From CAMLJR01 sp964631955 (GTDB lineage: Bacteria; Pseudomonadota; Gammaproteobacteria; Pseudomonadales; CAMLJR01), in the NCBI GenBank assembly GCA_964631955.1, contig CAZWBA010000015.1:1-64000 (forward strand): DNA of 64,000 bases. The letters are read 5' to 3'. The translations under genes and the position numbers were made by a program. This document shows, in pieces, positions 25,726 through 33,543 of this stretch. Each line of letters begins with the position of its first letter. Position 1 is the stretch's first letter. A model generated the notes under the pieces. It saw only the letters and a list, made by a program, of their open reading frames with translations, made no database searches and was not told the origin of the DNA.

Positions 25726-26304
25726 ATGATTCTCATGATCGACAATTACGATTCGTTCACTTACAACATCGTTCAATATCTTGGGGAATTGAAAGCCGAT
25801 GTCAAAGTCGTGCGCAACGATGAAATCAGCGTCGACGATATCGAAAAACTGAATCCCGCAAAAATCGTGATTTCGCCCGGCCCCTGCTCGCCGAAGGAGG
25901 CCGGTATTTCGATGGCGGTGATCGAGCGCTTCGCCGGCAGGATTCCGCTGCTCGGCGTGTGCCTCGGCCATCAGAGCATCGGCGCGGTTTTCGGCGGTGA
26001 TATCGTGCGGGCGCGTCAGGTCATGCACGGAAAGGTGTCGAAGATTTATCACAATGGCACGAGCGTGTTTCGCGGCTTACCTAGCCCGTTAGAGGCGACG
26101 CGTTATCATTCGCTCGTGATCGCAAGGGAAACGCTGCCAGACTGTCTGGAAATCACGGCGTGGACGCAGACTGAAAATGGCGAGATCGACGAAATCATGG
26201 GGGTGCGCCATAAAACGCTGGCTATCGACGGCGTGCAGTTTCATCCCGAATCGATTTTGACGCAGTATGGTCACGAGATGCTCGCTAACTTTTTACAGGG
26301 TTGA
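25726..26304 (+). CDS. trpG: Anthranilate synthase glutamine amidotransferase component
   Basis: Releases ammonia from glutamine for TrpE. The ATG at 25726 with GAGGAG before it gives 192 residues. The class I amidotransferase triad is visible: Cys in LLGVCLGHQSIG (near residue 79), and the C-terminal His and Glu in GVQFHPESILTQYG. It begins MILMIDNYDSFTYNIVQYLG. Separate anthranilate and aminodeoxychorismate subunits cannot be distinguished by sequence alone, but the trp operon context decides. Confidence 0.97.
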   Translation: MILMIDNYDSFTYNIVQYLGELKADVKVVRNDEISVDDIEKLNPAKIVISPGPCSPKEAGISMAVIERFAGRIPLLGVCLGHQSIGAVFGGDIVRARQVMHGKVSKIYHNGTSVFRGLPSPLEATRYHSLVIARETLPDCLEITAWTQTENGEIDEIMGVRHKTLAIDGVQFHPESILTQYGHEMLANFLQG

Positions 26305-26388
26305 ACCAGTGCATCCAGTATCGGTTCAACGTCGCAGACACTTCGGTGTCTGCTCGCGCTGCGCGACTCTCTCCTGAATCGAGTCGCG
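26300..26388 (+). promoter_or_regulatory. Three tandem 8-bp hairpins in the trpG-trpD gap
   Basis: GTTGAACC/GGTTCAAC (26300-26307 with 26323-26330), GCAGACAC/GTGTCTGC (26334-26341 with 26346-26353, closing a TTCG tetraloop) and CGCGACTC/GAGTCGCG (26362-26369 with 26381-26388). None is followed by a T-run. The first stem starts inside the last codons of trpG. They could stabilise or process the message, or act as a translational control for trpD. Confidence 0.7.
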
Positions 26389-26406
26389 GCCCGGTTGGAG
26401 ATGATT

Positions 26407-27462
26407 ATGGATATTAAGAGCGCCATTGCGCGTGTGGCCGAAAATCTCGATTTGAGTACGGGCGAGATGCAGACCGTCATGCGTTCGGTGATGACGGGGC
26501 AATGCACCCCGGCACAGATTTCCGCGCTGCTGGTCGCATTGCGCATGAAGAGCGAAAGCCTCGATGAAATCGAAGGCGCCGCACTGGTCATGCGCGAGCT
26601 CGCAACGCCAGTCGATGTCGGCGCGTTGCCGTACCTGGTCGATATCGTCGGCACCGGCGGCGACGGCGCCAATTTATTCAATGTGTCCACGGCGGCGAGT
26701 TTCGTTGCGGCAGCGGCGGGTGCGCGTGTCGCCAAGCACGGCAATCGCGCCGTATCGTCGAAGAGCGGCAGTGCCGATCTGCTCGAAGCCGCCGGCGTTC
26801 GCCTCGACCTGACCCCGGCGCAGGTGGTGCGCTGTGTGAAGGAGGTCGGCGTCGGTTTCATGTTCGCGGTCAACCATCACAGCGCCATGAAACACGCGAT
26901 CGGCCCGCGCAAGGAAATCGGTCTGCGCACGATTTTCAATATTCTCGGCCCGCTGACGAATCCGGCCTCGGTCAGGCGGCAGGTGGTCGGCGTTTTCAAC
27001 CCGGCGTTATGCCGCCCGCTGGCCGAAGTGCTGGGCCGGCTCGGCTCCGAGCATGCGCTGGTGGTGCACGCGCGCGACGGGCTCGACGAAATCAGTCTGG
27101 CCACGACGACCCATGTCGCGGAGCTGAAGAATGGGACCGTGCGGGAGTATGATGTGCAGCCGGAGGATTTCGGTGTGCGCAGCCAGAGTCTGATCGGCTT
27201 GTCGGTAGCGGACACACAGGCGTCGCTGCGGTTGATTCATGCGGCGTTCAAGCGCGGACACGACGAGGCCGGGGTGGCCATCGAGCTGGCGAACAAGGCT
27301 GCGGACATCATCGCGCTCAATGCCGGGGCCGCGCTGTATGTGGCAGGGGTTGTCGGTGACTGGCGACGCGGAGTCGAGCTCGCCGAAGACGAAATTCATG
27401 GCGGCCGCGCCGGAGAGAAGATGGAAGAGCTGGCCGTATTCACGCAAGGGTTGCTGTTATGA
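26407..27462 (+). CDS. trpD: Anthranilate phosphoribosyltransferase
   Basis: Joins anthranilate to phosphoribosyl pyrophosphate. I use the ATG at 26407, 6 bases after GGAG; an ATG at 26401 and a TTG at 26395 are also in frame. The product is 351 residues. Signatures are the PRPP-binding VDIVGTGGDGANLFNVST, KHGNRAVSSKSGSADLLEAA, and NILGPLTNPA. It overlaps trpC by ATGA and follows trpG after about 100 bp, a gap filled with three hairpins. Confidence 0.98.
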   Translation: MDIKSAIARVAENLDLSTGEMQTVMRSVMTGQCTPAQISALLVALRMKSESLDEIEGAALVMRELATPVDVGALPYLVDIVGTGGDGANLFNVSTAASFVAAAAGARVAKHGNRAVSSKSGSADLLEAAGVRLDLTPAQVVRCVKEVGVGFMFAVNHHSAMKHAIGPRKEIGLRTIFNILGPLTNPASVRRQVVGVFNPALCRPLAEVLGRLGSEHALVVHARDGLDEISLATTTHVAELKNGTVREYDVQPEDFGVRSQSLIGLSVADTQASLRLIHAAFKRGHDEAGVAIELANKAADIIALNAGAALYVAGVVGDWRRGVELAEDEIHGGRAGEKMEELAVFTQGLLL

Positions 27463-28268
27463 CCAATGGTGCGACTGATACCCCCGATGTGCTGAAGAAA
27501 ATACTCGCGCGCAAGCATGAAGAGGTGGCTGAGCGGCGCAGGAGTGTCAGTTTCAGCGAGCTGGAAGCGCGCGCCGGCGCTCAGCCCGTGGCGCGCGATT
27601 TTGTCGAAGCGATTGCGCTGCGCGTAGAGAAAAATGAGCCCGCGGTTATCGCCGAAGTCAAAAAGGCCTCGCCGAGCAGGGGTGTGATTCGCGCGAATTT
27701 CGACCCTGTCGCCATCGCCCGCAGCTACGAGCGCGGCGGCGCGGCCTGCCTTTCCGTACTCACCGATATCGATTTTTTTCAGGGCAGCGATGCCTATCTG
27801 CAGGCCGCGCGCAATGCGTGCAGTTTGCCGGTATTGCGCAAGGATTTTACCGTCGACCCGTATCAGGTGGTCGAAGCGCGCGCACTCGGTGCCGATTGTA
27901 TTTTGCTGATTGCCGCGGCTTTGTCCGACGAGCAGCTCGACGAGCTCAGCGACGTGGCGTTGCAGTGGGGGCTCGATGTGCTGGTCGAGGTGCATAATCG
28001 GGAAGAGCTCGAACGGGCGATTCCGCTCGGCAATCGTCTGCTCGGCATCAACAATCGTGATTTGCGCAATTTCGAAACCAGTCTGAATACCACGATCGAT
28101 CTGCTCGACGATCTGCTCGATGACATGATCGTCGTCACCGAGAGCGGTATTCATACGCGCGATGATGTGGGCCTGATGCGTCAGCACGGCGTGAATGCGT
28201 TTCTGGTCGGCGAGGCGTTCATGCGCGCTGTCGATCCTGGTGCAGAGTTACAGCGTTTATTTTTCTGA
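27459..28268 (+). CDS. trpC: Indole-3-glycerol phosphate synthase
   Basis: Closes the indole ring of the tryptophan precursor. The 269-residue monofunctional TIM barrel lacks a fused TrpF domain. Signatures are PAVIAEVKKASPSRGVIR, CLSVLTDIDFFQG, LPVLRKDFTVDPYQV, GINNRDLRNFET and VVTESGIHTRDDV. It overlaps trpD by 4 bp and is followed by a strong terminator, so the operon is trpE-trpG-trpD-trpC; trpF, trpB and trpA must be elsewhere. Confidence 0.98.
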   Translation: MTNGATDTPDVLKKILARKHEEVAERRRSVSFSELEARAGAQPVARDFVEAIALRVEKNEPAVIAEVKKASPSRGVIRANFDPVAIARSYERGGAACLSVLTDIDFFQGSDAYLQAARNACSLPVLRKDFTVDPYQVVEARALGADCILLIAAALSDEQLDELSDVALQWGLDVLVEVHNREELERAIPLGNRLLGINNRDLRNFETSLNTTIDLLDDLLDDMIVVTESGIHTRDDVGLMRQHGVNAFLVGEAFMRAVDPGAELQRLFF

Positions 28269-28291
28269 TCTGAATCAGTCGACAGAAAATG

Positions 28292-28318
28292 AAAAAGGCG
28301 CCGATGAGGCGCCTTTTT
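28292..28318. terminator. Bidirectional intrinsic terminator between trpC and vfr
   Basis: AAAAAGGCGCC and GGCGCCTTTTT form an 11-bp stem with a 5-base loop. T-runs flank it on both strands, so it can end both trpC (plus) and vfr (minus). Confidence 0.9.
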
Positions 28319-28338
28319 GTTTTCGCAGCCGGCAGCGA

Positions 28339-28974
28339 TTAACGGGTGCCGAAGACCACCATCGTTTTGCCTTTTACGTGAACAAGCCCTTGTTCCTCTA
28401 ATGTTTTCAATACACGTCCGACCATTTCACGCGAACAGCCGACGATGCGACCGATTTCCTGGCGCGTGATTTTAATCTGCATGCCGTCCGGATGAGTCAT
28501 CGCATCGGGCTGCTTGCACAGTTCAAGCAGTGTCCTCGCAACACGGCCGGTGACATCCAAAAAGGCCAGGTCGCCAACTTTCTTCGTGGTCTGGCGTAAA
28601 CGGCGAGCGAGCTGATTGCCCAGAGCGAAGACGATTTCGGGGTGCTTGTCGCTCAACTCCTTGAATTTTGCGTAGGAGATTTCAGCGACTTCGCATTCGG
28701 TTTTCGCGCGCACCCAGGCGCTACGCGAATCCTCGGGATCGAATAAACCCATCTCGCCGAAGAAGTCGCCGTCGTTGAGATAGGCGACGATCATTTCGCG
28801 ACCGTCGTCGTCCTCGATCAGGACAGTGACCGAACCCTTGATGATGTAGTAGAGCGAATCGCTGGCATCGCCGGCGTAGATGATCGTGCTTTTCGATGGA
28901 TAGCGTCGCCGATGGCAATGCGCGAGAAATTCATCGATATTTTTAATTCCGGGTTTTAACGAGACAGTAACCAA
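28339..28974 (-). CDS. vfr: cAMP receptor protein family regulator Vfr/Crp
   Basis: Global cAMP-dependent transcription factor. The C-terminal half is almost word for word the Pseudomonas Vfr sequence: the HTH segment TRQEIGRIVGCSREMVGRVL and the ending VHVKGKTMVVFGTR. The N-terminal cyclic-nucleotide domain has FLAHCHRRRYPSKSTIIYAG and the phosphate-binding GDFFGEMGLF. No ATG lies at the expected place; a TTG at 28974 with GAGG upstream gives 211 residues, matching Vfr length, so I take it as the start. The frame is open to 29286 without family similarity. A convergent trp terminator follows, and a divergent OsmC-family gene lies upstream, as next to E. coli crp. Confidence 0.93.
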   Translation of the reverse strand: MVTVSLKPGIKNIDEFLAHCHRRRYPSKSTIIYAGDASDSLYYIIKGSVTVLIEDDDGREMIVAYLNDGDFFGEMGLFDPEDSRSAWVRAKTECEVAEISYAKFKELSDKHPEIVFALGNQLARRLRQTTKKVGDLAFLDVTGRVARTLLELCKQPDAMTHPDGMQIKITRQEIGRIVGCSREMVGRVLKTLEEQGLVHVKGKTMVVFGTR

Positions 28975-29132
28975 GGTGCGCCTCTTTTCACAACTCTGAA
29001 CGCAGTGTGAGTCAATGATACTGCAAGGTGTCTCAATGATAGTATGGCCACCGCGAATTACCAGGATTGAGCGGATGAGCATGACTCTTATGTTAATCTG
29101 TTCAAGTTTTTGAAGTGTTGATGGGCCAATAA

Positions 29133-29555
29133 ATGCTAAATGCCAGTGTGAAGTGGATCGATGGCGCCGCCCTGGTTGCCGAAAGTGGAAGTGGTCATGC
29201 GGTAGTCCTCGATGGACCGCCCGATCACGGCGGACGCAACATCGGTATGCGGCCGATGGAGATGTTGCTGATAAGCGTCGGCGCATGCTCGTCGATCGAT
29301 GTGCTCGGCATGTTGCAAAAGTCGCGGCAGGACGTGATCGATTGCGAGGTCAAACTCGAAGCCGATCGCGCCGATGCGGTGCCCGCGATATTCACCAGGA
29401 TTCGCATGCACTTCATTGTCACCGGGCGCGGGCTGAAAGAGTCGCATGTAAAGCGCGCGGTGGATTTATCCGCCGAAAAATACTGCTCGGCGTCGATCAT
29501 GCTGGGCAAAGCCGACGTTGAAATTACGCACAGCTACGAAATCGTCGAGTACTGA
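29133..29555 (+). CDS. OsmC family protein (YhfA-like)
   Basis: A 140-residue OsmC/Ohr superfamily member. The two conserved redox cysteines are present, in LLISVGACSSIDVLGML (near residue 52) and EKYCSASIML (near 120). These proteins typically reduce organic peroxides through the cysteine pair; the YhfA subgroup, found next to crp in E. coli, has no established substrate. It is divergent from vfr and 3 bp upstream of the VOC gene, so they are probably cotranscribed. Confidence 0.9.
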   Translation: MLNASVKWIDGAALVAESGSGHAVVLDGPPDHGGRNIGMRPMEMLLISVGACSSIDVLGMLQKSRQDVIDCEVKLEADRADAVPAIFTRIRMHFIVTGRGLKESHVKRAVDLSAEKYCSASIMLGKADVEITHSYEIVEY

Positions 29556-29558
29556 ACG

Positions 29559-29996
29559 ATGAGTGGCGACGCGAATTCGGTGAAGGGATCGCGTCCCGCG
29601 GCGACAGCGGGCATGCGGCACATTGCGCTTTTCGTCGAAGCGCTCGATGAAACGGTGCGTTTCTACACCGAGCTGCTGGGGATGCGCATCGAATGGAATC
29701 CCGATCCCGATAATTTCTATCTCACATCGGGCAACGACAATCTGGCGATTCATCGTTTCATGGGCGCTGGGCGCGAGCCTGCGCAGCAGCGGCTCGATCA
29801 TATCGGTTTCATTATCGATACGCCCGGGCAGGTCGATGCGTGGCATGAATTTCTGAGCGCCAATGGCGTGCGTATTTTAAAGGCGCCGAAAACGCATCGC
29901 GATGGCGCCCGCAGTTTTTACTGTCTCGATCCCGACGGCAATGCCGTGCAGATGATTTTCCACCCGCCGATCAGCGATCTGCGTTTTATTCGCTGA
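29559..29996 (+). CDS. VOC superfamily (glyoxalase-like) protein
   Basis: A 145-residue protein with one vicinal-oxygen-chelate fold unit pair. The N-terminal MRHIALFVEALDETVRFYTELLGM has the metal-binding His, RLDHIGFIID supplies the second-module His, and FYCLDPDGNAVQMIF contains the C-terminal pattern where a Glu is often the ligand but reads Gln here. Glyoxalase I, dioxygenase and resistance proteins share this fold; no substrate can be assigned. It follows the OsmC gene after 3 bp. Confidence 0.85.
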   Translation: MSGDANSVKGSRPAATAGMRHIALFVEALDETVRFYTELLGMRIEWNPDPDNFYLTSGNDNLAIHRFMGAGREPAQQRLDHIGFIIDTPGQVDAWHEFLSANGVRILKAPKTHRDGARSFYCLDPDGNAVQMIFHPPISDLRFIR

Positions 29997-30044
29997 CATT
30001 TCCCGCGCTTACCCGCACAACAATTAATTCACGAAATCGATTTG

Positions 30045-30092
30045 CTGCACGTAGCAGGTCCTACACATAGTAGGTCCTACACATAGTAGGTC
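30045..30092. repeat. 16-bp tandem repeat over the coq7 stop codon
   Basis: On the minus strand ACCTACTATGTGTAGG is present about three times in a row. The first copy encodes the last residues Thr-Tyr-Tyr-Val and the stop of coq7; the next two lie beyond the stop, the last with three substitutions. Confidence 0.8.
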
Positions 30093-30748
30093 GATTTCGT
30101 CATGATGCGCGATGCACCGGTCATGCCGCGTTTGAACCACTGCGGAAAATTTGCGCCGCCGTATTCGAGTGCGACGGTGCCATGTTTTTCCTCGTCGATC
30201 AGCATTTGTTCGAGCACCGCGCGATCGGCGCTGTTGTGTTCGGGCAAATCGTCCAGATGCTCGCGTAGATGCTGGCAGACCTGTTCTTCGGTGGCCGCGA
30301 CAAAACCGAGACTGATTCTATCGCCGAGCAATCCCGTCACGGCACCGAGCGCGAAAGACGCGCCGTAAAAAAGTGGATTCAATAAACTCGGCCGGCTGTC
30401 CAGTTCCTGCAACTGTTGCTCGCACCACGCGAGATGATCGATTTCCTCGCGCGCTGCCGCCGTCATTGCATTTTGCACCTGCGAGTTTTTTGCGGTGAGC
30501 GCCTGGCCCTGATAGAGCGCCTGCGCACAGACCTCGCCCGTATGATTGATGCGCATGAGTCCCGCACTGTGACGCCGATCTTTTGCATCGAGCGGTCGGG
30601 TTTCGCCACCGGGCTGGCGTGCGGCATTGCGTTGAATGTCATTTGCCGGCGAGGGGCGATCGGCGTGCACGCTGCCGGGAATCAGGGTATGCAGTGCCTG
30701 ATCGAATTGCAGCAGCGCGCGATCGATCAGTGAAAGATGTCGGCTCAT
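30077..30748 (-). CDS. coq7: 2-polyprenyl-3-methyl-6-methoxy-1,4-benzoquinone monooxygenase Coq7
   Basis: Di-iron hydroxylase of ubiquinone synthesis (UbiF/Coq7 step). The ATG at 30748 with AGGTGA upstream gives 223 residues. The iron ligands lie in INHTGEVCAQALYQGQ, the EEIDHLAWCEQQL helix and EEKHGTVALEYGG. A hydrophobic hairpin (LFYGASFALGAVTGLLG) probably touches the membrane. The extreme C-terminus (KSTYYV) coincides with a 16-bp tandem duplication. It is convergent with the VOC gene and downstream of retS. Confidence 0.95.
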   Translation of the reverse strand: MSRHLSLIDRALLQFDQALHTLIPGSVHADRPSPANDIQRNAARQPGGETRPLDAKDRRHSAGLMRINHTGEVCAQALYQGQALTAKNSQVQNAMTAAAREEIDHLAWCEQQLQELDSRPSLLNPLFYGASFALGAVTGLLGDRISLGFVAATEEQVCQHLREHLDDLPEHNSADRAVLEQMLIDEEKHGTVALEYGGANFPQWFKRGMTGASRIMTKSTYYV

Positions 30749-30823
30749 GAAATCACCTGCTGAAAAAAACATTCGCTTCAATGATGCCGCGCGGCGCCCG
30801 AAAAAATCAATGCTTCGATCGTG

Positions 30824-33538
30824 CTAGCGCGCCACCGTTTTGCCGGTCCAGTGCTCCAGCAATTCGCGCAGATGCTGCAGTTGAATCGGCTTCACCAGAT
30901 GCGCATCGGCCACCGACTGGCGCGCGCGCTCGCCCAGTTCTTCGACGGTATTTGCGGTGAGAATGATGATGGGAATCGAAGACTGATCACGCGCTTCGAA
31001 TATTTCGCGAATACGTCGACTCGCCTCCCAGCCGTCCATCACCGGCATATCCCAATCCATCAATACGATATCGAAGTTGCCGCGGCGACAGGCATCGACG
31101 GCTTCCTGGCCATTGCCCGTCGCCGTATAGATCACACCCAGCCGGTCGAGCATGGAAGACAGCACTTCGGCATTGAGAGAATTATCTTCCGCGAATAAAC
31201 AGCGAACCGGATCGGAGCGCTGGTATGACACCGGCAGGCGCCGCTGCTCCGTGCGTTTGAATTCTTCGATGAGCGTAATTTTCAGATTGGTGTGGTTGAT
31301 GGGTTTGAGCAGAATGTGTCGCGCATCGATGGCGCGCACCAGCGCATCCTTGTCCGGCTGGCTCGAAAGAAAGAACAGGGTGGGCAACGGCTGTATTTCA
31401 GTATGCAGTCGCTGCAGCCAGTCGTCATGCTGCAGTTCCTGCATATCCGTGTCGATGAGCACGATGTCGACCGGCTGGCTCAGCGTTAGTTGATTGCGCA
31501 GGCGCGCGAGTCCTTCCTGCGTATTGTGCGCGACAAACGCAGTCATGCCCCAGTGCTGCAATTGCCGCTCGATCACTTCGCAGAAAGTCACATTATCGTC
31601 GATCACCAGCAATCTTTTATTTTGCAGTGTGGTATCGAATAACGCATTGGGTATGTCGCGCTCGATGGCGGGCAGCTCCAGATCAAAATGGGTACACAAA
31701 TTACCGTCGCTGTCGCTATGGGTTTCGATCCGCCCGTCGAGCCGGTTGACGAGTTGACGCGCAATGGCAAAACGCATATTCGCCGAATGCGCAGGGGTCA
31801 GGCGCCGGTCGGTATCGCCGCTGTCCTTGCGCAGCAGTGCGCGCGATTTAATTTCGATGCGCAACCAGTCGCGTTGCTGCTGATGCATTGTCACGACGAT
31901 ATCGCCGTGTTCGTACTGACTGACAATTTGATGCATCAGTTGCAGGATCACCTGCCGCAGCCGCGTCGAATCGCCGCACACGCACGCGGGCAATTCAGGT
32001 GAAATGTCGCCGATCAATTCCAGATTGTGCGCGGCAGCCGCGCTGCGAAAACCATCGAGACATTCAGTGAGCAGGACGTGCGGATCGAACATGCTTTGCT
32101 GCAGCGGCGAGGACTGCGTATGCAGGCGGCTGATATCGCTGATTTCGTTGACGGTGTTGAGCAGTTCGTTGGAGGCCCGCCGCACCGTATTCAGATAATC
32201 GAGCTGGGTCGACGACAGGGACGTGTCCTGCAGCATATCGAGCATGCCGATCACGCCACTGATCGGCGTGCGCACGCGATGTCCGACCTCGGCGACGATT
32301 TCAGTACGGCTGCGCGCCTCGGCTTCGAGAACGGCGATTTCGCGCTCGCTGCGTGCCTGTTCGCGTTGCTGCTCGAAACTGCGCCACAACAAAATGCACA
32401 GTACGCAGATTGCTTCGATAGCTATCGCCAGCGGCAGTATGTTATCCGTCACCAGGCGAAGATCATTGTTACCACGCCACGCAAAACTTCCGCCGACACA
32501 GAATAAAAGCAGTAGAAAACGTGCCAGCGAATAGAGCAGCAGTTCGCGTCGGTGCGACAGCAGAAAATTGTAAAGCGCTATCGCCAGCGTCATGCCGATG
32601 GTCAATATCGTCACGCAAATCGTTATCGCTGTATTGGTAGGCGCTTTCAATAAAAAGAGGCTGGGAATGGCTGCTGCATTGATGATCGCCAGCCAGTAAA
32701 GCGATTGCAGGCCGCGTGCACTGCGTGTGATCTGCAGGTTGCGCGCGAGCTGTATGCAAAAAATATTTGAAGCGAGAAAGCAGGTTTGTATCAGCGGGCC
32801 GCGCCAGTGCCAGGCGGGGATGTAATTGAAAGGCAGCGGGTTGAAGTCGGCCCGATAAAGAATCTGGAATATCACTGCCATTATGCAGTTGCCCGCCAGC
32901 CATAAATACGTTTTTTCGCGGTGCAGGAAACTGGTGCCAAGTGCGATGGCCGCAATGAATAACAATCCGCCCTGAAAATAACCGGCGATCCACGATAGCG
33001 TGTGATGGCTTTCGAGATACCGCTCCAGACTGAGCAATTCGAATTGCGATAATTCCAGCGCTCCCGGACCGACGCGCAAATAAAATAACTGCTTCGATTG
33101 CGGTGGAATGACCAGCGTGAGCAAGGGCGCCCGCCCCAGCGGCAATATCTGCAGCGCTGAGTTGAATGCTTCGACGGCGACATTGTTGGAAACGCGCAGG
33201 TTGATTGCCAGTATGCGTGTTTCCGGTAGCGGATTATCGATGCCAAAGCGCAGCCAGTAGACATTGCGTCGATCGGCTTTTCGAAAAGCGGCCGCGGTGA
33301 CGGGTGCAAAATTATCGGCCGCTGCTTCGAAAGCGATTTGTCCGATCGTCAGTTCACGCGTCGGATCGACGAGTAGATCCGCATAATCCGGCAAATCCGC
33401 GTGCGTGAAATTCGGCGTGAGCTTGATGAGCGGCGCGGCGAAGCCCGAGGTGCATAACAGGCAGAGCAGCAGCGGCAGCCAGCGTATCTCCCATCGCGAT
33501 TTTTTCGATGAAAGTTGCTCGCACCGCTGCGGTTCCAC
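30824..33538 (-). CDS. retS: Hybrid sensor kinase RetS homologue with degenerate transmitter
   Basis: Start GTG at 33538, 5 bp after purD with GGGAG upstream, gives 904 residues. Order: signal segment WLPLLLCLLCTSGFA; periplasmic 7TMR-DISMED2-like sensor domain (about 40-175); seven transmembrane helices (about 185-400); a dimerisation helix with the H-box VGHRVRTPISGVIGMLDML; an ATPase region; and two receiver domains. The ATPase region lacks recognisable N, G1 and G2 boxes (LMHQIVSQYEHG where SNAxKF is usual). Receiver 1 keeps VIDDN and LIDTDM; receiver 2 is canonical (FAEDN, LMDWDMPVMDG, KPI). Location directly after purD equals retS in Pseudomonas, where the protein antagonises GacS and controls the switch between acute and biofilm states. 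Orthology is inferred from architecture and position. Confidence 0.8.
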   Translation of the reverse strand: MEPQRCEQLSSKKSRWEIRWLPLLLCLLCTSGFAAPLIKLTPNFTHADLPDYADLLVDPTRELTIGQIAFEAAADNFAPVTAAAFRKADRRNVYWLRFGIDNPLPETRILAINLRVSNNVAVEAFNSALQILPLGRAPLLTLVIPPQSKQLFYLRVGPGALELSQFELLSLERYLESHHTLSWIAGYFQGGLLFIAAIALGTSFLHREKTYLWLAGNCIMAVIFQILYRADFNPLPFNYIPAWHWRGPLIQTCFLASNIFCIQLARNLQITRSARGLQSLYWLAIINAAAIPSLFLLKAPTNTAITICVTILTIGMTLAIALYNFLLSHRRELLLYSLARFLLLLFCVGGSFAWRGNNDLRLVTDNILPLAIAIEAICVLCILLWRSFEQQREQARSEREIAVLEAEARSRTEIVAEVGHRVRTPISGVIGMLDMLQDTSLSSTQLDYLNTVRRASNELLNTVNEISDISRLHTQSSPLQQSMFDPHVLLTECLDGFRSAAAAHNLELIGDISPELPACVCGDSTRLRQVILQLMHQIVSQYEHGDIVVTMHQQQRDWLRIEIKSRALLRKDSGDTDRRLTPAHSANMRFAIARQLVNRLDGRIETHSDSDGNLCTHFDLELPAIERDIPNALFDTTLQNKRLLVIDDNVTFCEVIERQLQHWGMTAFVAHNTQEGLARLRNQLTLSQPVDIVLIDTDMQELQHDDWLQRLHTEIQPLPTLFFLSSQPDKDALVRAIDARHILLKPINHTNLKITLIEEFKRTEQRRLPVSYQRSDPVRCLFAEDNSLNAEVLSSMLDRLGVIYTATGNGQEAVDACRRGNFDIVLMDWDMPVMDGWEASRRIREIFEARDQSSIPIIILTANTVEELGERARQSVADAHLVKPIQLQHLRELLEHWTGKTVAR

Positions 33539-33543
33539 CCGCG

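Noticed and set aside
28975..29132. CRP/Vfr binding site in the vfr upstream region
   Set aside because: TGTGA-like halves occur but without a properly spaced TCACA partner.
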